Positions 37,201 to 49,407 of a stretch of DNA of 64,000 nt are shown here, piece after piece. The stretch covers positions 11,953,629 through 12,017,628 of the forward strand of contig CM053327.1 in the NCBI GenBank assembly GCA_028583605.1. Direction: 5' to 3'. The DNA is from Dastarcus helophoroides (lineage: Eukaryota; Arthropoda; Insecta; Coleoptera; Bothrideridae). Numbering within the stretch: position 1 is the first letter of the stretch; every line of letters begins with the position of its first letter. The notes under the pieces are model-generated. The model saw only the letters and a program-made list of their open reading frames with translations, was not told the origin of the DNA and did not search any database. The position numbers and the translations under genes were made by a program.

Positions 37201-39350
37201 CTTGATTCACATTCCGCGAAAAATCGATATTTCGTCATTAAGACTTAAATTTCATAAAAATATTTTAGAAGAAAAATAGACTAAATATTAAATGTTGCCC
37301 CAATTTCATAAAAGAAAGTCGAAAGTTTGACCTTGAAATTGAATTTTATTCTTAAGGTTTGAATTTCTGAAAAAGAACCAACTTTTTGAGATCATATAAA
37401 AGTCTAAATTTCCATCTTAAATTTTAGATAATAAAAATCAAATTGTTGACAATATAATGTACAAGTATTAGAAAAAAAGTCCAAATATTAAACTTCAATG
37501 AATTTCGCAAAATTGAAATTTTAGAAATAGTCGGAATTTTCACGTTTAAACTCAAATCTGTTAGAAGTGTTAATATTCGACATCCTGATTTTGGTCTGAA
37601 TTTCGGATATAATCGAAATTTTGAATTTCAGGAAATTAGTGGAATATTCCCTAAATAAATAGATCAAATTTCAGGAAAAAACGCATAATTTTGACCCGAA
37701 AGTCCGAATTACAAAAAAATTATTCCCCACTCCCAAATGAGCTATCCAAAAAAAATTAAAAACTCGTCTTCTTTTATTACTAGAAGTTTGTCAAATCATT
37801 ATTTTTATCGATTCGGTTTTCGCTTGGATTTAATTGGAAAAATATATCAGTTTCGATTTCCGGCAAAAAAATTTTTGTTTTCGATTTTTAGTTTCGTTTC
37901 GGAAAAATTATAATTTAAAAACGTTTTTAATATCTACACAAAGAACAAAGACAATATCCATACAAAGATTAAACAAAATTCTCTTCCGCATGAGACCAGT
38001 TGGGGCTACGTTAGGAGCCCTACAAACAGGTTCATCGCGTCACATAAGATGCACTCATCCGGAAAAATTTTAAATATAAATTCAAATTTCGAGAAAAAAT
38101 TGAAATTACTAGAAATTGGAAAATTTCAGATAAAAGTAAACATCCAGAATTAGAATCAAATTTAAAGATTGATTCGTCTTGTATTACACAATTTTTTTTG
38201 ATACTTTTTCTAATTGCTGCTTTCTTCTTTTTTTTGTTTGTTTCACGTTACGTATGCATTGTTGATAAGTTCTAAATGAAAACGTAACATCGATGTCCAA
38301 TGCTACGAACATTTTTCATTTTTTATATCTTTATATTTTACCAAAATAATGTTCTTTTATTCTTTTGTATTTTGACTTTTTATCGATGCCTAATTGTCAT
38401 TGATCATTTATCTTTGTTTTTTGTTTCTGTGTAAAAAAACGACAAATCTTTTTTTGGCAGATGTCATAAGGTAACATTTTAAGAATTTTAGATATGTTAT
38501 GGCTAGTACACACTCGCAACAAAAACGCGGAACTCCTGTCTATAGATAAAGTTCTGCGATTGTCTACAGACAAGTTGGAAAACAAATCGCTTGTTCTACT
38601 ACTCCCTGTAAACAAGTCGTAATTCCATAGATCGCTTTCTCACTCTTCATGGTGTCTAGGACACTAGTTCAACTGAATTGCGCAAGTGTAAACGTCTGAC
38701 AAAGTCCCTAGACCATTTTGAGATTTGTTCGGGACTATCTAAAAACAAAATCTTTATAGTCTTGTATCAAAAAATGTGTTTTAAAAGTAAAGTATTTCAT
38801 TTATAGTTATTAAGGTACCAAGGCTGTTAAAAGGATAATAACGCACCGAGGTCGACAGTGTACTTCTCGAGAGCCTCTGGCCCGAGGGATGTACGTCGAC
38901 CGAGAACGTTATTATCCTTTAACACCCGTGGTACCTTCAACGTTTAATGTCCTACAAACCTGTCATTCCATTCGAATTATTTCATTAATTCGACTTCTAT
39001 TATGTCAATATGATGTTATAGCTTTATAATGCCCTCGGTCGTTATTTTTCATATAATGTACCTCAAGGTAGGTTGATTATTGTAAAATAACAGGCCTGTA
39101 GGACATTAAATAATAATTTAAATATCTTACAAACTGAGGTCGGTAATCTAAAATTTAAAAAAGATGTAATAAAAGCTAACTATTAAAAAATTATAATAGG
39201 ACCATTTTCGAGCAAATAAACGGCACCCCTCAAATTGTTAAAAATATTTCCCGTTTACTTGCTAAATTTTAGGAAAAAGGAAAAAATTGAAAGTATAAAC
39301 CTGAAATTATGAGCAATAAGTCTTAACTTCGCATAATCACCGAATTTTCA

Positions 39351-39400
<50 letters not shown>

Positions 39401-42400
39401 ATCCTGCGCAGGTTCGGTCTCCCTCTCAAAGGCCATTTACATTTAATAGGTCCTCCGGATCAGTAGGTCCTCCGTATATGGAGGACCTAAAGGTTTTTAG
39501 TGTAAATCGAATCAGAATGTCTCGAAACACATTCTGACAAAGTTTGAGAGAGAGGACCTATCCTGCGGATTTTATGTATTTTCGTATATCTTAGTTTGAG
39601 CGTCTGTCACTGCATGTTTCTGCGCTGGCGTCGCGAGGCGTATATCGGCGTATATTCTCCCGCCAAATTAAGCAGAATAGGTCATCCTGTGTATACTGCA
39701 GTTGAAGGTGCTGCGCTGGATAGATCATCCATGTATCCGGCAACATTGAAGTTGTATATCGGCCATCTTTATCGAATATTTTAGGCAGGATAGGTAATCT
39801 TCGGTATATTGCAAGTTAGAAGCTACAGTAAATAGATCATCCATGCTATTAGTAGAGGCAAGCTTATTAAAAACTTCGCTGTTGCTAACCGAAAAATCTT
39901 GAGTATATTGCAAGTTACATGTTACGCTGAATAGATCATCCGTGATGTTGATTATATTACTAGGGTTAACTTACTAAAAATTTGAATTCTTTTAAATGAA
40001 CGCGGTATATTTCCGAATAAACTTTGTAGGGAGAACTTGGGCCGATGTATGATATAGAATTGCTATCCGAAATTTTTCGCACTTATGGATTACCATTCCG
40101 TGTAATATAAAAAGAGACCGACCAAAATTTTTGACAGAAATCAAAACCGAATTTGTGTTCTGTCCTGGTTTTGAGCAATCCTGCACTTACTGAGACTTGT
40201 TGAAATGAACACCATACGTTCAAATCAAATGTAAATTTCCTCTACTAATAAGAGGCTTATTAGTATTAAATCGAATAAGAGTAATAAATTATTCCACTTT
40301 CCGTGTTATATTATTATTATTAAATTTTTCAATGAAATTCCTATAACCTTGCTTTGGTATACTTGTTAAATATTTTAGTAAAGCTTTTCATCATAAGAAT
40401 CTTGGTGAAACGGACTGGTCCTTGGTTATCAATTTGATTGATCAATATTATCAATATTGAACAATCACAATCAATATTAATTAAAGAAAATTGGAAATTC
40501 GGCTAATGTTGAATTAAATAAGAGACAGTAAATAATACGAAGTATTGTTCACAAATTGTTGGTAATGAATGTCAGGAAAAAATATTTAAATGAAGCCTCA
40601 AATGCCCCCACGCATTTCAAAAAGTTATTGGTCAGAATTTGTCAGGTTGTTTGCGAATTTCTATTGGTTAGACACATAAGATGACAAGCGCGCGTATTTT
40701 AAAACGTGAAATTTGCGTCTTACATTAACTTTGCAAAACTTTCTGCTAGTATAATAAAGTCTAGTGATCAAGTTTAGGAACGTGATACTTGCAATAGCAA
40801 ATAAAAATATGGGCGAGGACCCATTTAATGCAGAATATCTTGTAGAAAAAGTTTCAAATCTGCACATAAACAATTACCAAAGCTGAAGTTATATGTGGAC
40901 TATTTTTAACAACTATTTTACGCAGGATAGGTAATCCTCCGTATAATGCAAGTTAGAAGTTACAGTAGATAGATCATCCAGAGACCAAGATCATCCACGA
41001 TATTTATTCACCCAATAGAAATCCAACAGATCATGTGATGGATTGCAACCAATAATCTTTTAGAATGCGTCGCGGTATTTGGCGCTTTCCATATGCAATG
41101 ACGCTGACATAACTAACAACTAATTGGAGGGAAATTTAAATAATAAATAAATTATAATTATTGATTTATTAAAATGTACCGCCTCCACAGAAACATGCAA
41201 ATAAGCCGTGTACAATACTACCGAATATTTTTATGAACTAATGAATTTATTTATAAGTAGTCGGTTTGTTTATAATTTCTATTATCAAAAGCTGCTTGGT
41301 GAATATTACTAAAATTAAACAAAATCGGTTTTATAGGGTTCAAGTTACACAGTTTAAAATGGGCAATTCAGTAGCTTTTTTTAAAATAAAACTCTTTTAA
41401 ATCTCCCAGGAAAACAAATTTTCTAAACACTTCTAAATCTCTCTTTTAAATGTCTTCAATGTACATAGTTTTGTACTTTTATGGTATTTATATTGACTTG
41501 AATTACAGTTGCAGATTGACCCTTACGAATAGCGGCAATAAGAATCATTTTCGCATTGCAACGTATCGGAAAAATGGTTAATGCCCGAAGTTCGTCTCTC
41601 CTGCTAATGGCGCCAAATTCAAATTTAGTGAATACATTTGCATTTTTGACTACATTTAAATATGTTTAAAACCTGGTGGTGTCATCTTTTAGAATGTAGC
41701 TAAACATAAAAAAATAAATCTATTCAAGGCATCTTTTACTGCTTTTTCCGTTAATTCAATATTTTAGCATCTAGAGGGCGGATATGTTTGAATTTTTGGC
41801 TGCATTTAAATGTCCAACATAAAAAAGTAACTAACATTATTCTACTACTGTCATCTATTAGAATACAGTTAAATATTGAAAAAAAAATCTACTCACTGCA
41901 TCATTTACTGCTTTTTCCATTAATTTAAATATGGATGTTTCATATTTGAGCTTCTAGAGGGCTTCTTGCTGTATTCTTTAGTAAGTTGACAATTTTTATT
42001 TGCAAAAAATCTCTGAAATGCGGTTTTTTCAAAATATTATAATTTCCTCTGCATTTTGATTAGAATAGAATGTAATTTAAGAAGCTGAGTTTTCAAGATA
42101 TGCAATTTAATAGTGTGTAGTAATTTAGTAGGTTATAATAATTTAAAATTATAGTGACAAACTATAAAAAAGCGTATTTGCTACGGACTACACATCGGAC
42201 ATCTTAAATCAAGTTATTTTCTACGCTTAGAAATCTCAAAATTCATGTAAAATAATTCTAAAAGTAATAACAATAATTGGCTTAAAAATTTTCCTCGAAA
42301 GATTATTACTTCTTGAAAAACTTGAGACAAATATTTATTGTTTTTTTTTTTGTTTTGATTTCATTCAGAAATTTTAATTATTTTTACTGCTTTTATAATG

Positions 42401-45400
42401 TTTTGATTTTAAATTTAAAATGTCATGTCTCCTTTTCCCATGTACACATTAAAACCTAATTTCAAAGATGAACCTAAAATTCAAACGTTTCCTTAATTTT
42501 GATTTCAAATTTATACATTTTTCTTTAATCTTTGAATTTTGAGATATATTGCTTTTATATAAAACTTTTACATTTATAGAAGCTTTGATTTTGCTTTTTT
42601 CTGCAATTTCAATCATCTCGAAACTTGCTTTTTATTTAATTTCAAACTTATCCTCGAAAGTTACATTTTCAAAAAAGATCAAATTTGATTATCCAATCTT
42701 TTTCCAAATCGATTCCAAGTTGCAAAGTTAAAAATCTAACTTTTTTTTATTAGTAAATTATATTTAAAAACTGAATGGAAGAAATTGCTGTTCATAATAT
42801 TGGCTTGGTAAAATTTCATTTAAGTCCTTTGTTACACCGAAAATTCATATGAAAAAACCATGAAGGGCAAATTTATGGAACAGCGGAATATTAAATAGTT
42901 ATTTACATATAAAGGTTTAAACTATCAATTTTCTAATGATCATAATTTTTTCACTGTCCTTTTTTGTTATAAATGAACAAAGGAAATAATTTTTTTGCAA
43001 CAAATTTCTCCTTCTTTATTCTAGTGTATTAACGTATTGTACATTGTATATGGAACATAACAATGTGCTAAAAAACCTAAAAAAGCATAAACATAATGTT
43101 ATCAACTACTGTCCACAAATTAATCTGCCAACGCTGGGAGTTTTTATAATTTTCTTTTACAAATCGTGAAACATGTTTATTTATTATTTTTATTTGAAAT
43201 ATCAATTGCATGTACTGGATTAAATTAAAAAACAAAAATTTTGGAAAAAGTACACAATTTATTAACCACTCTAAAAACATTTTGCGGGAAATCCAAATTT
43301 TTCTTCTACATTACATTAATTTTTATAATTACTGGATCCTATATTTATGTTAGGATTACTAATTTCAGAATCACTGACCGTTATAACTATCGTTTTACTT
43401 AAAGACGGGAGTAGAAGTTCATCCTAATCAGATTCAATATCCTTGGAAATTAAACCTTTGGACGTTTTCAAAATTCAGATCAAATTTTGCATGTACAGTA
43501 TTCAATTAATATTGAAAAACCAATAAATAATTCATTCCATCCCTCCAAATTAAGGTAAATAAATACGTTAGTAACCGAGTACTCGGAGAGTTTTCATGCA
43601 TGCAAATAACGGACAATAAACGATTTCAAAACATACCGATGCCTAAAAAATAGACGCGACGCAAAAATAGTGCGATGCGAGTGCGCGGAGAGTTTATACG
43701 CACGCAAATACGGAACAATTAGCGATTTCAAAACATGCCGATACCTAAGAAATAGACCGCGACGCGAAAGTAATGCGGTCTGCGAGATTGTATGGGATAA
43801 ATGAATCACGGCTTCCCCGTCCCCCACTTCAACACGCGTGCACCTGGCAATAGCTTCAACTTAAAATTGGCAACAAAGCCGGATGACTGATCCACTGCAA
43901 CATAGATCCCGCCAAAATATACAGGATGACCGAAAGCTGGTACTTTAACTGATGGATATACTCCAGATGACCGAAAGATGCCGTTTTCGTCAGAGGATAT
44001 AGAGATATCAGCTTCGATGAAATTTCAAAAAATTTTTGCTCAATTTTTTGTGTGATTCGTATTAAGAGTACCATAATAATCCAGTATACGCATTAAAATT
44101 TAATATATATGCACTCCTTCTGGTAGATGAGTTAATTCCGGGTTATATGTAAGATGACCGATAGATAGCGGGATGCAAATATATATATATATATAATCAA
44201 TTCCCTTATAAGGTAAGGTGTCGGGATTGTTTTTCAAAAAAATTTGGTTTAAAATGAAGTGTTCGAATTTACCATTAGAGTTTACAATACAAATTTTAGG
44301 AAAACGTGAGAAATGATAGTGCAAACAAAAAATTTTGGAAAAAGAAATTGGGAATAAAAAATGTTTTCAGATTAATATCGAAATTTTGAAAAAAAAAAAT
44401 AACAATATTTTGGTAAAAATAGTGCAAATCGAAATTATGGATTTAAAAATATATAAATTTCAAGTGGTTGAGAATGAAACTCTAATTCGTATTAAAAAAT
44501 TCTCGAAAATTTGAGAAATAAATGGACATTAAAAAAGATTACAATGAAAATTTTAAAAAAATAGAAACACCTTAACTTCCAATTTAAAGTCAAAGTTTTA
44601 AGGTAAATATATTGAGTTTTAAGATTTGCTGCCAAATTTTTTAGAAACATTCAAAGTATCGTGTTTCAAATGAAAATGTTAGGTAAAAGGAGTAACATTC
44701 GAAAGTTCAAAATATGAAAAAAAAATAAGAATTTCAAAATGAAAACAGTTATTACAGAAATTTTCAAAATGTTAAGAAGAAAATTCATATTTCGAATTTA
44801 AAATCAAAGTATTGGACAAAAATCTAACTCAAATTTCTCAATAAATTCGATATTTCGGGTTCAAAATCGAGAAAAGTAAAAATCTGGAAAAATAAAAATT
44901 GGAGTTTCTTTAAACAGTTAGCAGTATTAGGTATATTGTGAAATTTTAGAGGAAAAATTCAAGTTAAAAAATCGTTAATTTGAGAAAAAAGTTAAAATTT
45001 TAGGCAATAAAATATTTTAAATTTAAACTCTTAATTATGAGAAAGAGCTGAACTTTAAATAAAAATGAGATTTTAAAAACAATTTATTTTTAATTTGATA
45101 CCAATTACATATCTGTTTCGGCCAAAAAACGGGTTAGGCCGCAAATTCGGCTTAGCCAAAACTTCAAAAACTTTAAATTTGTAGAAAAAACTTGTCATTC
45201 ATAAAATGAATTCGAGATTTAACTCGATACTTATTTCGTTTATAAAGTTGAAATTTTAGGAATGAAGTGGATATAATTTTTAAGTTTAAAGTAAAATGTT
45301 TTAGAAACAATGCAAAATTTACAAACAAAAACCTAGAAATTAAAAAAGTTGTTTGTGTATGTTGTCAAATTTTCGAGTTTAAAATGTAAACACCGAATTT

Positions 45401-48400
45401 TGGGAAAAGGGTTCAATAAGAAATAATTTATATTGAATCCTTAAATGAAATTTCCAAAATACGTTACAAATTCCGAAAGGCCAAGAAAAGAATCAAAACA
45501 AGACGTAACCCCAAAATTTTGAAAAACAAAATTCCAGAAAGAGTCTAAATTTCAAGTTCTGAGTCAAAATTTTAAAATAATAATTGTGCGATGAAACTCA
45601 ACGTACCATAGTTTATGTAATAAAAATATTAAAATTTCCAGTTTATGTTTCTATATTACATTTTTATCTGGAAAACTCGAATTCAAACTGAAATTTTGGA
45701 TTTTTTCTTACTTTTATTTTATTTATTTATTTTTTTTTTTCGGTGGAATGGACTGGTTCTTGCTTATCTTCAAAAATTAAAATATAAATCTTGTCCCCTG
45801 AAACCAAAAAAGATTAAAAAACACAACGAAGCTTGCTCTAACGCGTTCCGATAGCCAAGTTATCATCTTCAGAGAGATATCTCAGAGAAGTATCTCTGAA
45901 GATGATAGCATGACTATCGAAATGCGTTAGAACAACCTTTCTTGTGTTTTTTAATCTTTCTTGATTTCAGGGGACAAGATTTGTATTTTAATTTTTCTTA
46001 CTTTTCTTTTCCTAAAAAAATACAACACTTAAAATTAAAAATTAGTGAAACTTTTTTCGAAATCGTACGTTTTTGGCCCTCGAAATTTTGCCTTTGAAAA
46101 CATTCTAAAAAAAATATAAAACTTTTTAGTAAAACAAATTCAAGTTTTAATAGGTTTTAATAAATTTTGAAAAACGAAATTAAAATTTCCAATTTGAGGT
46201 TATAACCCAATTTTGAGAAGAAACTCAACGTTTTGAAAAACTTCGTGATTTATTTATAATAAATGTTTTTTCTTATTTTGAGTATATGACTTTACTTAAT
46301 CTCAAGCATTTAAATAACTTCCTAAACTTTCTAAACTTAAATGCGAAATTTCATCTCCACCTGAAATTTCTAGGAAAACTTATAATTTTGAATTTAAAGT
46401 CGAAACTTCGAGGAAAAATTGAGGTTATTTTCGAGGTTATATTTTATGTTTTGAAAAAAATTTGATTACATTACACTTTTTTCAAAGTTTTGACTTTATT
46501 TTACTCTCAACATTTTTACTTTAAATTTAAAATTTATCATAGAAATGTACAATTTTTTAATTGAAAAGTTTTAATCGTTGACACCGTGTTTCGAGACCAA
46601 AAGACCAAAATTTATAAAAATAAAATTCGAATTTCAACACGAAGTTTCTAGAAAAAAACCGAAATTTTGAAGAAAACTCGAGATTTATAAATAAAAATAT
46701 TTATCAAAATGTTAGATAAGCCTAAAATTACGATAAAATGACGATTATTGGAGTTTTTGCTGAGAAACTTTTAGAAAAGGCCAAACAAAACTAGCCAATT
46801 AGGTGAAAAACTTAAGAAACATTCTCTTACTAAATCTCATTTTAAAGTTTGCTCTTTGATTAATAAAATGTATATCAAATTTCAAATTAAAACCCAAAAT
46901 TTTAAGAAAATCTCAAAATGTAAATGAAAAAAATTCCAATATTCCCATTTTAATCACAAACTATTGACTTTGAACTTGAGAATTCGATTTTTTTCTTGAT
47001 GTTTGTTTTGAAACCTTAAAGTTTCTTAAAGAAGTCAAAATTTTGAAAAAACTTAATCATTTTAATTTTTAAAACTTTAATTTCCTTTGAAAAATTTCCA
47101 AACTGGTTATACATCTATTTTTTAAAATCTTGATTTCAAACTCGAATTGTTTGTACCTTTTCTAGAAATATAAATGTTGATTCCTAAAACTTCTCCTTTT
47201 TTAAAATGAAAAGTTTAATTTCCTAAAAAACGTGGAAAAAAGGTTGTAAAAGCATTACAATTTTCTTTTGGTTCCAGTTTCTGGCAAAACCACAGTAGAA
47301 GCCGAAATTCGGTTTCAGTTACGGCCAAAAATATTTTCTGTCAGTCTTCAATGCCAATTCTACGTGTTTCCAGATGCAAACATCAACCCAGCTTCTCCAA
47401 TCAATCAATCGTAATAAGGAATTTACCAGTGTTTGGACGTGTACTAAACCTAAATAAGCAGATGCCCTTTTTTTCAAAAGCAATTGTTGTTCTTATAAAA
47501 AATAACGGTTTTTTTTTTCATTTTTTTAAATAAGTGAAAAATGTACCCAATTTTTGTCTTATTTTTGCACATATGAAAACTGATTTTTTTTTAGGAAAAT
47601 AGCATTAAGTTATATCCACTCCCTTCATCGCAAAAAGCTATATGCACCACTGGAGTTCGATACAAATATCAGAAAAACAGTAGAAATTTGCTATGTCGAA
47701 TTGAATCCTCTACTTATCTAAGTAAAAAATTCGGTGCCTGTCAATTGTATTTAATAAAATTGCCGTAGACCATTATTAAAATTGATTTTTTTCTGGTTAA
47801 CTGTTGTTTTTTGTGGAAAGGACTTGTCCTTGGTTATCTTCAATGTATATCAATTTTTAGTTAACTGTTGACTAGGAACCGGATATAGTTTAACGTACCA
47901 ATAAAGAATCTAAAGCATATCAATTAACGATAAATATTTTCAAGCCTTTACAAGATAACCTTGTTGTTGTTTGTGCCTCAAAAGAATTGTTTATTTGTAT
48001 TAAACACAAATAAATAAAAGTCGTAAATTACTACAAGAGCGTGAAGTTCATATATGGCACATTTGATGGAAATCTGTCATAAAACCTTTGAAAATAGAGA
48101 TTTCTTAACTGAGCATATTTATCTTTGTATTTTTACAATTTCAAAACCTCAAGTTAAAATTTAGTGGAAACTTTAAAAAGAAAATCGTTTAATAGACATC
48201 AAGATTTACAGGTTTGTACAATAATAGATGAATCTGTCGCTCGTCCTTCACCAGCAAAGTTTTAAAATTAGCCACTAGGGTGATTTTAAGCCAGACGTCA
48301 ATAAATTGCAAGCCAAACATTTTATAAATTAATTAGAAGTGCGGCAGGCAGTCGATGTTTAAGAAGAATTTAAAATTCATATCAAGTGAACCCATCAGAA

Positions 48401-48882
48401 AATTTTTAAACGCTTCTCTTCTAATCATTTAACTTTAAAATGATCCGTCAATTAATTACAACCTCAACTGCATATTTCTTTTATAAGTCAATTTTAGTTT
48501 ACGCTACACTGCCATTTGATTTGAAAATAATTACACCGCAAAGAACCAACTAAGTTTCACTTCAGCCCCAAGCGCAACTTCATTTACCTGACACGGATGG
48601 ATGCGCTTTCAAAAAGTCGGTAATTTTGGCGTCCAGGGCCACCCTCAGGGCTCTGTCTTCGGTGCTTTCCAAAACGCTGAAGACGGCGGCTCCACTAAAC
48701 AAAAACATTATGTACACGAGCACGTAGATCGTAAATAAGAAAGATGGTTTTTCGATTCCCAAAAATTTACAACTCTTTTGCTCTATATTCCGCTCGAAAG
48801 TGGTGAGCAGTGGCAATCTTTCCTCGTCGTTTGGTAGAACTATCACAGCATTGGGCACGGTCCCGTAGGACTTATAGCTCAT
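34288..48882 (-). CDS. Two-pore-domain (K2P) potassium channel, TWIK/KCNK1-like
   Basis: Background potassium channel of the plasma membrane, two pore loops per subunit, working as a dimer. Minus-strand exons: 48882-48588, 35745-35605, 35112-34903, 34845-34657 and 34565-34288, all in phase 1 and GT-AG, giving 370 residues. Seen: a polar N-terminus, TM1 at about 50-72 (FLFTIYVLVYIMFLFSG), first selectivity filter TIGYG at 144-148 followed by HVTPLS, TM2 in exon 3, TM3 at 216-231, second filter TIGLG at 253-257 followed by DYIPGD, and TM4 at about 280-296. A charged C-terminal tail is rich in Arg, Ser and Pro. GYGH in the first pore and GLGDY in the second are typical of TWIK-type channels. There is an N-glycosylation candidate (NVS) in the extracellular cap. 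Intron 1 is 12.8 kb and repeat-filled; the others are 57-492 bp. Confidence 0.93.
35746..38811. other. K2P intron 1, exon 2-proximal part
   Basis: Non-coding. 36400-38200 is a degenerate GTCGAAATTTT-type tract. At about 38495-38710 there are weak inverted matches that may be an old MITE. No exon recognised. Confidence 0.5.
38812..38937. repeat. Hairpin MITE with GC-rich tip
   Basis: The left arm (AGGTACCAAGGCTGTTAAAA, GGATAATAACG...CCGAGGTCGAC) pairs with the right arm (GTCGACCGAG...CGTTATTATCC, TTTAACACCCGTGGTACCT). Arms are about 45 bp with a loop of about 37 bp. The loop word CCTCTGGCCCGAGGG resembles the tip of the hairpin at 58445-58538. Confidence 0.8.
38943..39110. repeat. Short inverted repeat next to the hairpin MITE
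   Basis: TTTAATGTCCTACAAACCTG at the left is mirrored by CAGGCCTGTAGGACATTAAA at the right, with about 130 bp between. It may be the outer shell of a larger fold-back element. Confidence 0.65.
39361..39396. repeat. (AT)n microsatellite
   Basis: An uninterrupted AT run of about 36 bp preceded by a poly(A) stretch. Confidence 0.95.
39674..39950. repeat. Imperfect tandem repeat, unit about 110 bp
   Basis: Three units share the words ATAGGTCATCC or ATAGGTAATC, GTATATTGCAAGTT and AATAGATCATCC. A fourth, dispersed unit lies at about 40920-41000. No coding potential. Confidence 0.7.
41640..41975. repeat. Diverged tandem duplication, unit about 150-170 bp
   Basis: Shared words in the same order: CATTTAAATATG or CATTTAAATGTC, TCATCTTTTAGAAT or TCATCTATTAGAAT, TTTACTGCTTTTTCC and CTAGAGGGC. 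Confidence 0.65.
43584..43790. repeat. Tandem pair, unit 102 bp
   Basis: The unit starts CGGAGAGTTT at 43584 and again at 43686. It shares GCAAATA, CGATTTCAAAACAT, CCGATGCCTAA or CCGATACCTAA, ATAGAC and CGACGC. The two units differ by scattered substitutions. It is richer in CG than its surroundings. Confidence 0.8.
45741..46000. mobile_element. Fold-back repeat copy c
   Basis: A nearly full copy. The left terminus CGGTGGAATGGACTGGTTC is followed by TTGTCCCCTGAAACC, the left core (ATAGCCAAGTTATCATCTTC) and the right core (CTGAAGATGATAGC, then CTATCGAAATGCG). The right arm ends near GGGGACAAGATTTGTA. It lies inside a degenerate A/T tract in K2P intron 1. Confidence 0.82.
46001..48587. other. 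K2P intron 1, exon 1-proximal part
   Basis: A degenerate A/T tract to about 47300. A short scrap of the fold-back repeat at 47806-47857 (GGACTTGTCCTTGGTTATC) is the only other recognisable item. Confidence 0.55.
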
Positions 48883-48972
48883 TTTTATTGAGTATTTAGT
48901 TTAAGGTACGATACACGAAATAAATAAACACAGTCGTTAGAAATCTAATAGAACTTAGATTCAGTTTTACAG

Positions 48973-49096
48973 GTTTTGGCACTAAAGGTGTATACTGAAG
49001 ACGGTTTTGATGGAAATCACTGTATTAATAGTCCGAATTTCCATAATGGCAATAAGGCACTAATAATTCGCAAGCGACAAATTACTAGACCGTTAG
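48973..49096 (+). CDS. Candidate internal exon of an unrecognised plus-strand gene
   Basis: The exon is bounded by acceptor TCAGTTTTACAG and strong donor GTTAG/GTAAGT; it is open in phase 0 and leaves in phase 1. It encodes about 41 residues including VYTEDGFDGNHCINSP and ALIIRKRQITRPL. A candidate last exon at 62457-62674 enters in the matching phase. It lies upstream of, and opposite in strand to, K2P exon 1. No start exon was found, and I do not recognise the protein. Confidence 0.35.
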
Positions 49097-49407
49097 GTAA
49101 GTACGTCGAGTCGGCTTTCGAAAACAGACTGAGACTAATTTATATCTCGTTTCCTTTTATATGTAAGATATTAATTATCTTTAGTAAATATCCATGATAC
49201 CACGATAAACTGATGTATAGTAATCGTTCTATGTACTTATGATCTTTAAACGGCTATTTTCATTTTGCTGGCTCGTTGACTGATAACCAGCCGTGTTTTA
49301 TTTTAGAAGTCACATGTAAGAACACGAAGGATTTTATCCAAAAACTAGCCATCGTCCGCGATTTTGTAAATTTTAGTAGGGTAATTTAACAATATGTTAT
49401 TACCCTC

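Larger units (their letters stand above)
39951..45740. other. K2P intron 1, middle part
   Basis: Non-coding AT-rich sequence with local duplications (41640-41975, 43584-43790). A degenerate GAAATTTT-type tract starts at about 44300. No exon recognised on either strand. Confidence 0.5.

Noticed and set aside
47351..47533. 60-codon frame in K2P intron 1
   Set aside because: No splice signals of matching phase and no recognisable protein features.
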